Below, piece by piece: positions 35,590-46,100 of a DNA stretch of 64,000 nt; position 1 is the first letter of the stretch; each line of letters begins with the position of its first letter. Source of the DNA: Antedon bifida (lineage: Eukaryota; Echinodermata; Crinoidea; Comatulida; Antedonidae); assembly GCA_963402885.1 (NCBI GenBank), contig OY727099.1, positions 13,008,001-13,072,000 of the forward strand, written 5' to 3'. The position numbers and the translations under genes are program-made. Under the pieces are notes generated by a model, which saw only the letters and a program-made list of their open reading frames with translations, made no database searches and was not told where the DNA came from.

Positions 35590-36900
35590 ATTATTTTATT
35601 CTAATTCCGATATTGATTTATTATTTACTACATTCAATGATGAATTAACACAATTTTGTGACTGGTTTATTTCAAACAAATTACTTATTAAAACTCTTAA
35701 AACAAATTATTTAATTTTTCACAATTCTCAACGTAAATTGAAAGTTGATAACCTCAATATACTTCTTGACGGAATTCAAATTGAACGTAAAACTGAAACA
35801 CTTTTTTTAGGTGTATATATTCATGAATACCTCAAATGGACCAGTCATCAAAATTACATTTCGAAAAAAATATCAAGATCTATTAGTATTAATAATAGAC
35901 TTAAGCACTTCTTCCCTCTAAATATTTTAATTTTCCTTTATAACACACTTCCTTATTTCCAGTATTGTAATATTATTTGGGCTGCAGATTACTCTTCTAA
36001 TATTGCAAGATTAACTTTTACAAAAACGTGCAGCTAGAAGAATTACTTTTTCACCATATAGAACCTCATCTGAACCCCTTTTTAAATGTCTTGGTATATT
36101 AAAATTAACGGATATTCACAATGTTCAAGTTGCCAGTTTTATGTTTAATTATTTTAAAAACCAACTTCCTATTTCTATGGTTGATATGCTCTGTAAACGT
36201 ACCAAATTTCACAATTACAATTTAAGAACTTCTCATTTAAACATCCTTTTGCTAGACTTACTAAAACTAAATTTTTTATAACTATATCAGGTCCCAATTT
36301 GTGGAATCATATCCCGCCAAATTTCAAAACGTCAATATCATTATTTACTTTCCGAAAACAATTAAAGAATCATTATATATCTAAATATTATACAGCTTAG
36401 TTAATACGCTTATTATTATTATTTATACTCAATATACTATTTAAGTTTACACATAAAATATTAGTTGTTGATTATTATTGCAATCTATACTTATCTTCAT
36501 CCACTTATTGTAACGATATGTATGTGTATGTATATGTATATGTGTATATATTTTTTTCATTTACCGATGTCGATACATATTTTATTTATATCATGAAAAT
36601 ATTGAAATATAATTTTAAATAATTTTGATAAAGAAGATGTAAGTTATGTTATTATACTGTAATTTTTATCCCCAATTATATAATTATATTATTATAATTA
36701 TACTCTAGGTTTATTTTTATTTTGTTAGTAATGTGTTTTGTTTGTGGGTCCCTGCGAGACAAGTTAATCTTGATCGATCCATGATAATAATGACTTCCAA
36801 TTACTGCTTTATCTATGTTCACTTTAATATCTTTTTTCTATTTTATATATGTTCATTCATTATTATCTGAATAAATGTTATCTGAATCTGAATTTGTTTA
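35590..36900 (+). mobile_element. LINE 3' part (RT C-terminus, tail), CR1/L2-like
   Basis: A frameshifted coding remnant covers the RT thumb and C-terminal region: FCDWFISNKLLIKTLKTNY, then TLFLGVYIHEYLKWTSH (35738-36037), then LQKRAARRITFSPYRT in another frame and PNLWNHIP-like end motifs. The tail (36748-36897) contains GTGGGTCCCTGCGAGACAAG and finishes ATCTGAATCTGAATTTG, the kind of short tandem repeat that ends CR1/L2-group LINEs. Truncated at the 5' side and inactive. Confidence 0.7.
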
Positions 36901-37165
36901 AATAATGCGAACCACTATAACTATATTTATGGGTTTACTTATCCATAATTTGTAGTTAAACATTCATTTGATTATTTGAGATAGAAAAAGAATAAAAATG
37001 TAGTCACGCGCGCCAGTAATGTTCTTTATGTCATATACCGCCCTCTGGACATACGACCTCTCATTGTTGTTGTTTTCACAAATGCATTGCTGTTTGCTAT
37101 GTTAATAAAATAGCATTATTGTCATACCTCAAGTAACGGTTATTGTTGTATTATCTGTGTGAGTA

Positions 37166-37377
37166 TTGTCTACCAAGTTAGCGCAGTTGTGTGCGTTAGT
37201 ATTCAGCCGTTTTCTTTGGACACAATTTGTGATTGGCCTCCGTGACAGCAGCCTAGCGCATCACTGCGGCATTAAGTACGCCTTTTCCATGAAAGAGAAG
37301 ACATCTTGGATTTGTGACAAACATGCTGTACAGGGAAGTGTAACAAACATAAATTACATATTTTCAGAGGTAAGTTA
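37166..37377 (+). CDS. Candidate exon of an unrecognised gene (5' part)
   Basis: An open frame without an ATG at its start reads CALVFSRFLWTQFVIGLRDS and later MKEKTSWICDKHAVQGS. It stops at a strong donor GAG|GTAAGT (37378). Composition is more balanced than the surroundings. The phase at this donor (0) does not match the phase needed by the exon at 37945, so either an exon is missing or the frame is wrong. Family unknown. Confidence 0.3.
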
Positions 37378-37457
37378 CATTAAAATTCGTAGTTATGGAC
37401 AAAAGTTTTACTGTAAATATTAACTACATAAATATGTATGTAAACATTGAAAAATTG

Positions 37458-37530
37458 TTTTGATCGCCTAAAATCCAACGGAAAAAGTGTTTTTTTTAAA
37501 TATTTTCCGTTGGATTTTAGGCGATCAAAA
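37458..37530. repeat. Perfect 28-bp inverted repeat with 17-base loop
   Basis: Arms 37458-37485 and 37503-37530 are exact reverse complements (core GATCGCCTAAAATCCAACGG / CCGTTGGATTTTAGGCGATC). It lies in the interval between the two candidate exons at 37166 and 37945. Confidence 0.9.
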
Positions 37531-37944
37531 ACATTTTTTTCAAATTTTGTTTTAATAATTCAGTAATGTAGGCCAATTCTTTATGAACATTTTCCGATTT
37601 TTGATTAACATGGTGTCCTGAAATTCCCTGAAGTTGTGAAAAATGCCTATGCCGTCATTTGCATAATGTGATTCAAATGAGAGGAATCTATTTCGATATA
37701 ATGAATGATGAAAAGTTGTATTTCACCTTAGCCTCGTTTATAATAATAATAACCTTTCATCATTCTCCTCATGCCATTATTTATACCATTCCACTCATAA
37801 ACATTCATTATTTGTATACTGTTTGTATGTATATCAGTTTTTTTATCAGTTTATACTCCTACTACTATTTGGCATCGGGTTTTACCATTAAATGTAATGC
37901 CCCATTAGAGAATTAATTAACTATTTATGATTTGATACTTTCAG

Positions 37945-38141
37945 AACATCATGCCAATGACAAAATCTCCAAGATAAGAATCTCCCTCGATGTAGCTGCA
38001 CAACTAGCAGAGATAAGGACCCTCATCAACGACCTCTGCACTGCAGTGCAAAATATTAAAGGTACACTACCTGACGAGGAAATAACATTCAGAGAACCGG
38101 TCTACGGCGAGGTCCTTCCTCACTTCCCAATACAGTATTAG
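37945..38141 (+). CDS. Candidate terminal exon of an unrecognised gene
   Basis: After a good acceptor (TTGATACTTTCAG) the frame reads HHANDKISKIRISLDVAAQL, AEIRTLINDLCTAVQNIK and ends with a proline/acidic tail before TAG. The first part looks like a coiled or helical segment. Codon use is clearly protein-like against an AT-rich background. The exon is entered in phase 1. No family is recognised; it could be the end of a host gene or of a domesticated transposon protein. Confidence 0.4.
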
Positions 38142-38178
38142 CCTATTCCGGCCTACCACAGCTACACACGTACCTGGA

Positions 38179-38280
38179 ACAAGGCCATATAGATTGCTGC
38201 AGTCGCGTGCTCAAGTTAGTGTTTACCGACCGACCGACCGACCAACCGACCAACCGATCGACCAAACGACAGAAATTGCT
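38179..38280 (-). mobile_element. AGTCGCGT/GTCGG-repeat element, copy 3 (partial)
   Basis: Minus-strand copy: AACAAGGCCATAT, CAGTCGCGTGCTCAAGTTAG, then (GACC/GACCAACC)n. Its far end is replaced by unrelated sequence. Confidence 0.6.
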
Positions 38281-38389
38281 GAACATGTTTAAAAATATTT
38301 TTTTAATTTACACGTGCGTAGCCTGTCACTTTTGACGTGCTCGTATAATGTAATTTCGAGTTGAAAAGTAAGTCAAGAAAGCAGAAATC

Positions 38390-38750
38390 GGGCAAAAAGA
38401 GTGCGTATTAACATTTAACGCGCAGTACGCGTGCAAAAATCTGCGCACTCATGGCAATTTTTTAAACGCTTAAAATTGCCTGAAACGTACTCTTATTTCA
38501 TCGAAAATAAATTTTGACAATTTGGAAAAATTTAAGCGCGCGTATGCATTCGTTAAATGCGCTACGCACGTAATTGTATTGCCATATGATAATTTATGCC
38601 CTGAAATTTATTAGTACCAAATTTTATCTAATTGTGATTCATGCTTGTAAAGATATGATTACAAACGTGATTTCGTTAAATCGTGCGTAGACCGCGTAAT
38701 TTTTTATTGCGCACCGTGAAAACATAACCACATCGATTCCTGGCCATGTG
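38390..38750. repeat. GCGC/ACGCG-rich noncoding block
   Basis: Frequent alternating words such as AACGCGCAGTACGCGTGC, AAGCGCGCGTATGC and GCGCTACGCACG sit between two GACC-repeat copies. No open frame of note. Probably part of an unclassified repeat. Confidence 0.35.
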
Positions 38751-38789
38751 AAAAATTGACTTAGCTAGATTAAACTGATATCAAGATAA

Positions 38790-38865
38790 GGTCATATACA
38801 AGTTAGTGTTTACCGACCGACCAACCGACCGACCAACCGACCGACATAGTGAGCTGTAGAGTGAA
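38790..38865 (-). mobile_element. AGTCGCGT/GTCGG-repeat element, copy 4 (partial)
   Basis: CAAGTTAGTGTTTACCGACC with a (GACC/AACC)n core and CGACATAGTGAGCTGTAGAG. Lies 0.6 kb from copy 3 and shares its CAAGTTAGTGTTTACC variant, so the two are sister copies. Confidence 0.6.
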
Positions 38866-39189
38866 AATGAATAGTGTTTGACGTTTTTTTTCGCTTTAAT
38901 ATCCGAACCTAAAATCACTAATTGTTGTCCTAAATTGAACGTGCAATCTGGTATATTTCCCGAACATTTTTCTGACCATTACAATAAATTTGTTTTCATT
39001 TAGTATTTCAAATCTAGAGTAAACGGAACTAGATGATGGATCGGGTGTGATAGTCCGCTAGAATTATATAATAGACCGTCGTGTAAATTCGGTTCATTAA
39101 ATACATTTGTCATCCTTGTTAGTAGTCCAGGCAATCTATGAAAAAAAGGGGGTAACCCAAAACAAATTGCAATAGTTTTCAAACCTTTT

Positions 39190-40860
39190 TTATCTGATTC
39201 AGTACCTAGTAGGACACTTTCTTTTCAAAATCTACCAAAATCTGGTTAGTGGAACATATAATAATGATTGGCTAGAAATTCTCGATGAATCTGAAATGGT
39301 GGGTGTATGTTTCCTTGATATTTCAAAGTGTTTCGACACCATTGATCATTCTATTTTAGTAAATAAACTTTCACACTATGGATTCAATACTGTCGAAATA
39401 GATTGGTTCAGAAATTATCTGAGCAATAGAAAACAAATTGTCGTTTGCAACGGTAGTAAATCCAAAGCAACCAATATTGACATAGGTATATCCCAGGGAA
39501 GTTCGTTAGGTCCTATTTTATTTTTAATATTTATTAATGTTATTTCACAGTACATCTCCCCTGGTTCTTGTAGTATATTTGCTGACGATGTTGCTATCTA
39601 TGTTAATGGGAGTTCAACAAACGAAATCAATCAAAAGCTTCAAACTATTATGGATAATGTCAATACATGTTATGAGGGCAAAAAACTCAGTATAAACCTA
39701 GAGAAAACAAAAGTTATGGTAATTCGAGGACAACGTTCTAGCCCAGATGGTGATATTAATATTTTCTTAAATGGTAAAAAGCTTGAAAATTCTAAGCACA
39801 CTCGATATCTAGGTGTAGAAATTGACGAACATTTAACGTGGAACCATCATGTTAGGATTCTGTGTAAGTCACTTGGACACAAAATTACAATTTTTAACAA
39901 AGTAAGTAGATTTTTAAACAAAAGCCTTCTAGAAAAAAATTACAGAATGACTATACAGACATGTAGCGACTATGCCATTTCTGTATGGGGAAATACATCT
40001 GAAACAAATATAAGTAAACTATTTAGGTTTCAAAAACGAGCGGCAAGAATAATGACAAAGAACCACGACTTCATGAACAGTAGGGGTGAAAACATAGTTA
40101 AACAGGTTTTGAGCAGAGAAGAAATTACTCTCTTGCTACCCTTATGTATAAGTGTGTTCGTGGTGCTGCACCAGATAGACTTTGTAATGAAATCGAGATG
40201 GTAATAGACAGACATAGATATAACTAGAGAGCTTCTGAGACATTAAATGTTGTTCCCCCGATACCAAACACGGATACAATGAAAACAATCACTGAGGGTC
40301 GCAGGGGCAAACATATGGAATAACATACATTTTGACATTCAAAATTCAATTTCCATTAATGCGTTCAAATCGAGTTATAAAAACACTTTTTTTTTATCTA
40401 GGGAAATACTTTTTTAAAACATTTAAATCTGTTCAATGTATTTTTTATGTGGTGTATTCTTTTTTATGAACATCTTTGTTAACTTGGATTTTTAATCATA
40501 ATTTTGTATTTTTAATGTATGGTTCTGAAATTTTAGTATTATTTTAGACTGTTCAATTTTAACATTTTTTACTATTTTTAAGAAACTATGTATTATATAA
40601 TTTTATGAACATCTTTATTAACTTGGATTTTTAATCATAATTTTGTATTTTAAATGTATGGTTCTCACATTTTAGTATTATTTTAGACTGTTTAATTTTA
40701 ATATTTTTTAAGAAACTATGTATTATATAATTATGTATGTTGTTATGTTTTATGCTGGACCTTTTGAAAAACAACAATGTCCCCTTTGTGGGACAACGTT
40801 GATATTTTCATCCAGTAGAAATATGTTTATAAATAAAAAAAAATAAATAAATAATTTAGG
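39190..40860 (+). mobile_element. LINE reverse-transcriptase copy, 5'-truncated
   Basis: The frame 39296-40204 covers most of the reverse transcriptase: FLDISKCFDTIDHSIL (first Asp), GISQGSSLGPILFLIFIN, FADDVAIYV (catalytic ADD), LSINLEKTKVMVI, TRYLGVEIDEHLTWNHH and RFQKRAARIM. In-frame sequence extends upstream to about 39190 without an ATG. A frameshift near 40130 separates the C-terminal block (VRGAAPDRLC). There is no endonuclease domain. The 3' UTR ends in AAATAAAAAAAAATAAATAA. Clade CR1/Jockey-like; the copy cannot move by itself. Confidence 0.85.
40466..40735 (+). repeat. Tandem duplication in the LINE 3' UTR
   Basis: Two ~135-base units, each beginning TATGAACATCTTTNTTAACT and ending AAGAAACTATGTATTATATA, differing by a few bases. 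Confidence 0.75.
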
Positions 40861-41100
40861 GGTCATTAGATGTCAATTATGTCAAATTTGGTATTAATCA
40901 CTTTTTTTAGATATAACTTATGACTGGTATAACATATTTTATCAAATGAAGTATCATGTTAGCTATTTCAATTATCTATCTAATTATAGCAAACTTAATA
41001 TGTTTACATGCACACATGGTATAGTTTTGGATATACATATACTATACAAATACCTAAATTATTATTATTATCTATATATACATTTACGTAAGGGCAAAAT

Positions 41101-41310
41101 TCGGTAAATCGCGCGTTATTTCTAGAATGTTTACTTGATGGCATGTAAAGTTGGTTCGTACTTTCGGTACTGATTTTAACCACCTGATGTAACCCTGTTT
41201 ACTAATTAAATTGAGTTAGATAATTAGTTATTGACAATTAAAACGAATTTAGGTTCAACGATTTGCCCCAAATAGGGGTGTTTCCCGATTGTGGTATACA
41301 CTGTCTAATG
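41101..41310. repeat. Noncoding block shared with 12070-12290
   Basis: Same sequence in the same orientation as the intron-3 block of gene 1. Here it lies about 1.8 kb upstream of the first coding exon of gene 2. Confidence 0.6.
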
Positions 41311-41542
41311 GATGTCCTCTTGAAAAATACCTGCACACAATAATACGAGGATGCTTCGCATTTTCCTATCTCCTCCTACGATAATTGTTTTTAATAGTTG
41401 AAAACCGGTTGAACAGCTCGAGTACAGTATCATAATGTTGAAGACAGGCCGATTTTCTTTAAAAAATACTATTTTGATAGATTTAATATACGTGTATACA
41501 CATGTATTGATTTGTGATGAATGGAACATTCCAAATTATTTG

Positions 41543-41582
41543 GTTTAACCATAGAGGTATAGGCTTACCTCCATGGTTTAAC
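41543..41582. repeat. Short hairpin (GTTTAACCAT...ATGGTTTAAC)
   Basis: Arms of 17 bases, GTTTAACCATAGAGGTA and TACCTCCATGGTTTAAC, pair at 15 of 17 positions around a 6-base loop. Confidence 0.6.
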
Positions 41583-41862
41583 ACAAGTAGGTAAATTTAT
41601 GGGCCCTTGGAGAATAAACATAAATAGTATTGCAATGCTGTACAATACTGTAAATAGGTATTAACCACTTTTGATTTGCCATTTGAATCGCAAATTTCTT
41701 ACTGTGAATGTTGGTACTGTTAGATATAATATAAACAAATACAAATAAACTTTATTACTGTGAGTGTGTGTAGGCCTTACTGTTAGATTATAAACACATA
41801 ATATACAAATAAATAAACTTTATTACTGACAGTTGCTTAACGTTTGTATTAATTAATAATTT

Positions 41863-41975
41863 AACAAGGCCAACAGCCATAAATCGCGTGCTAAAACGCA
41901 TAGTGATACCAGACCGACCGACCGACCGACCGACCGACATAGTGAACTATAGAGTCGCGTACACGCGACTAAAAA
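41863..41975 (-). mobile_element. AGTCGCGT/GTCGG-repeat element, copy 5
   Basis: Complete minus-strand copy: AACAAGGCCAACAGCCATAA, CGCGTGCTAAAACGCATAGT, (GACC)n, CGACATAGTGAACTATAGAG and the terminal hairpin AGTCGCGTACACGCGACT. Confidence 0.75.
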
Positions 41976-42432
41976 TATATAAACGTCGTAGTGGTGTATC
42001 GTTACACGTACTTTACTATTTCAATCAACTATGACTCACAGTGAGAGTTTTAACAAAGTATTAAATCGCAAATGGTTTACTGTATTTAGTGGTATATTAT
42101 TTATAGGCCTATACAACATAAAACAATTACTGAGTGGATAAGAATATATTTAAAAATTGTTCCTCTTTGTACCTATCCTCTTCCCCATCCTTCAACACTA
42201 CACACAAAACACAAATTGGGTTTGTTTAAATGAGTCCATTTTGTGACAAGTTTCTCTTTCGGAAGTAATTCTCAGGGTACTAATTTTGGTTAACTACATA
42301 AATCATTGTGTCTATTTATTCGTTTCTGTAAACGACAATGTATTTTAGTCCTGCGGATACGTACATTTGAAATCTCCAGTTTTTTTCTCGCTGGAATTAA
42401 TGTTGTATTCGAGAACCATCTGTGGGCACGAC

Positions 42433-42469
42433 CTAGATGGAACGCTCGCTTCGCTCGCGTACCATCTAG
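42433..42469. repeat. GCTCGCTTCGCTCGC hairpin
   Basis: CTAGATGGAACGCTCGCTTC / GCTCGCGTACCATCTAG pairs over an 8-bp outer stem and further inside. Related to 18690-18726. Confidence 0.65.
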
Positions 42470-43043
42470 TTTTTAAAATAGGGACACTTTGGTATTAATA
42501 ACTTTTTAGATGTAACTTTTGACTGATTAACTAATTAAAGTAACATATTTTATCAAATAAAGTATCATATAATAGCAATTCTAATTATCTATCTAATGAT
42601 ACCAAACTTGATATGTTTTCATGCAAAAAGTTTTTGGGTGAAAATGGTATTTGTTAAATTGTTTATCAAAAATTACAATTTTTCAAGAATTATATTTTTA
42701 GTAAAAATAAAATTTAATTACATATTTTTTATAACACACTTTTAACAATATTTTGCCCATAATATAGTCATTTTAACTTTACAATATCAAAAGTGAAACG
42801 CAATTTGGTACGGAATTATATAAATTTAAATAGAAACACACAATTTGAGGTCAAATGTTACACCTTGGTCCAACCTAGGACAAAACTGCGATTTTTTCCT
42901 GTCAAAGTTTTCTCAATAACATTTTCCACTCAGTATTTCGTGATGACAGCATAATATTATACGCACATCAATTTATATCGCTTAATTCATTTCAGGTGGT
43001 ACATGTGATTCTAGGATTGACGAAGATTGATTTTTAAAAGAAG

Positions 43044-43121
43044 ATGACTACTCGACAACAAAGAATCTGTAAATTGCTTGTGTTTGTACTGGTTATGTGT
43101 ACAGCCTATTATTCAATAATG
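43044..43121 (+). CDS. NXPE-like: NXPE-like gene 2, exon 1 (membrane anchor)
   Basis: 26 codons, MTTRQQRIC plus a hydrophobic run, ending at ATG|GTAAGA in phase 0. Same start and donor as gene 1 exon 1. Confidence 0.7.
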
Positions 43122-46100
43122 GTAAGATTTTACACTAGGACGAAAACGGTCGACGATAAAAGATAAACATACTTTTTTTTTAAATAAAACAAACTAAATT
43201 GAAAAATCTTTCATTCTAAATAGGATAACTGTTTAAACAATTAAAGGACATCATGATTAATAAGAGCAATTATATTGTGATGATACAATGTTTTCATGGT
43301 TCTTATTGATCATGACGTCATTTGATTTTATTTTTATCGTCGATTGTTCGTCCTACTGTAGTGTAACACCTTTTAAAATACTGAAAATCATAATAATAAT
43401 ACACTGAACCAAACTGAAATTTAAATAAATTACAAAGGAATCAACTTACTAAAGTCTACCGCGTAAATGATCGAATAAGCAAATTATATAATTTTTTCTT
43501 TATTGTCAAATATAAAATAATAATAATAGTAATTACATTACTCAACTTATTTGACAAAAAGACCAAATAAAAAGCTTTCACTTGTCTAGATTTGAAAGTA
43601 ATACAAAAATAATTATTTAATAGACGCTAGATAGTATGAGTATTGTTTATAGGAAGTTTAAGTTTAGCTTTCAGTTGTATGGTTTAGCTTGTTTCAGTAG
43701 TTGGTATTGATATTAGTTTGTAGTTAGATGCGCGTAATATTCTGTAATATTTTATATAGAGGAAACACCATTTAGTATCGACTTGATTATAAATATTATT
43801 TCCATTTCAGACCCCACGGATTCCATTACGTGTGAAAGTAGGCCTATCTAGTTTGGTTCCAAGCCTTGCAAAGTACACACAACAGGTATGAAAAAGGAAA
43901 TGTTTAACCGCATGTCTGCAAATCGGAAATAATAAAGATCGTACAATTTTACATCTTTAAATCTTTCTATACATCTTTATAAATTAGCTATCTCTAATAT
44001 ATTATTAAAGGTGTACATGTAAATCATTAAACAATTTAATGAGGTTGAATTATGACGAAATATAGCCTAATGAAAAACGTATGTGGACTGACCCTGTATT
44101 ATCTTATATGTCATGTATTTTATTGTTTTTGTATGTCATAACAATGATTACGTAGTTTTTAAAATGAAAATGTAAAATAGAGAATAAATAAAAGTGGATG
44201 AATCCAACAAAAAGGAGATAAGGTATATGAAAGAGAATGTCTCGAAATGTTTTACTGCAGCCACTTTCTGTTCAAGCAAAGTGTAATGTTTAATATCTTA
44301 TCTTATATCTATATATGAAAGGCCGGACTTTGATACAAGTCAAACCATGGTTGTTGGTTCACACTAGACAAGCAAATAATGCTAGGTGTCAAAAATGATT
44401 TTGGTCCTCTAATTGTCAGTTTGTGAAAAAAAGTAGGCCCTAAGATAGCTGCTTTTGCTAGTCGGGATTAAACATGAACTCACTGGTGAATAAGCGATAT
44501 CTTTATTAACTGTGTTGCTCTTATGTAGTTCTATAGACTTTCTGGTATGTCTGAATGCCATGATTGCACTGCATCTTCCAAACGAACATCCTTGCGTTGT
44601 GTCCTAGTGTGAACCAATTGTGAATTTTGTTTTGGAAAATCACTTACCGAAAAGTAATAATGGGTGTGTTAAGTTTGTCAAAAATATTGCTCTCCCCATT
44701 CATTTTGCAAACATGCATTAAAATTGTGTATATTGTTTGCATACTAGTTATATATGTACACTCTTCATTATTTTACAGACAAACACAAGATATTATTTTA
44801 AACATTCTGGACAATCGGTAAACGTCGGGAGCTATTTTAGTGTGATTATTGAGGCTAGTGTCAACAGTCATTCCCTAAAAGGCGGTGATTTTTGGTACGC
44901 AACTATCAGAAATAATATTGTTAATGAAGCAGGCAAGATAACTGATTTTGATAACGGAACTTATGAGGCTACGTTTTTTGCTGCACAGTCAGGTGAATAT
45001 GATATTGAAATTATATTGGTACATCCGTCTAAAACCGTTGATTTTATTGAAAATGTGCTTTGGCCGATGGAAGATAGAGTCGTTTGGAATGGTAATTTCA
45101 CCTCAAACGACAAGAAACAATACGAACTAACAAAATGTGGACTCAGATTGCAGGATGAATACAATAATAAATGCGTTTATAACTTTTCACTGGCGATGGG
45201 CAAAACCGTATTTCTATGTGATAAACCAAAAAAGAAAATGCTCACATGTGATTCATTGACGTCACTTCAATCCAAGACTAATGAAATAGAACGAACTTTT
45301 TCTAATCTGTTTGCTGAAAATGCCGCACTCTTTCACAAGTAAGTTCAACTATTGATATTAGTCTTCATTATTCGGAATAAGAGTAACCCACCTGGCCGCA
45401 ATTTTCCGGATAATTCATTATCTAACAAAAACCGCATTTATCTCATTATACTAATTTGTAGTAAACAGTACGTTAAAGAAACCAAAAACATAATCCTTAT
45501 GAAAATGAAAAAAACACAGATCGAAACATTAAATCTTCATCAACCTATTTCCGAACATTTTAATGTCAAATAGAATAAACAAACTCGTAAAGACACTGGG
45601 AATTACTATTTCAAACAACAAAACCTTTTGGACTAACACTAGAAAAATACTCCCATATCGTTAGAATTATTCCATTGTCATTCCAAATTTTAGTTTCAAT
45701 ATTATTGAGTTGTTATTAATTCATTGTATATTCCATAATTGTTTATCTATGCTACATTCATTGTTTAATTTAATCACCAGCCTATTGCCTCCTTTGTTAT
45801 AACTAAACTAAATCATCCATGGTTATACTGGTATTTTCTTTTATTCCAATCCACTCTAGCAGCTCATATCTACCTCTACACTATCACACTTTAAGTGTGA
45901 TGTGCCCATGGACATGTTATATCACTACCATACTTGGGCATATCACTGCCATATTTGGGCACATCACACTTTTTTTTAGTCAAACTAGTTTGTTGACAGA
46001 ACATAACTGTACATTATCATGTTATATTATAATTATTCTTACTGCTTACTGCCCTCGAAGTACTCACTGGCACTGAAGAAAGGATAGTGTTAACCGAAAG

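Noticed and set aside
44040..44225. Candidate counterpart in gene 2 of gene 1's small third exon (ending at AAG|GTATAT)
   Set aside because: The frame required by the flanking phase-0 introns contains a stop codon.
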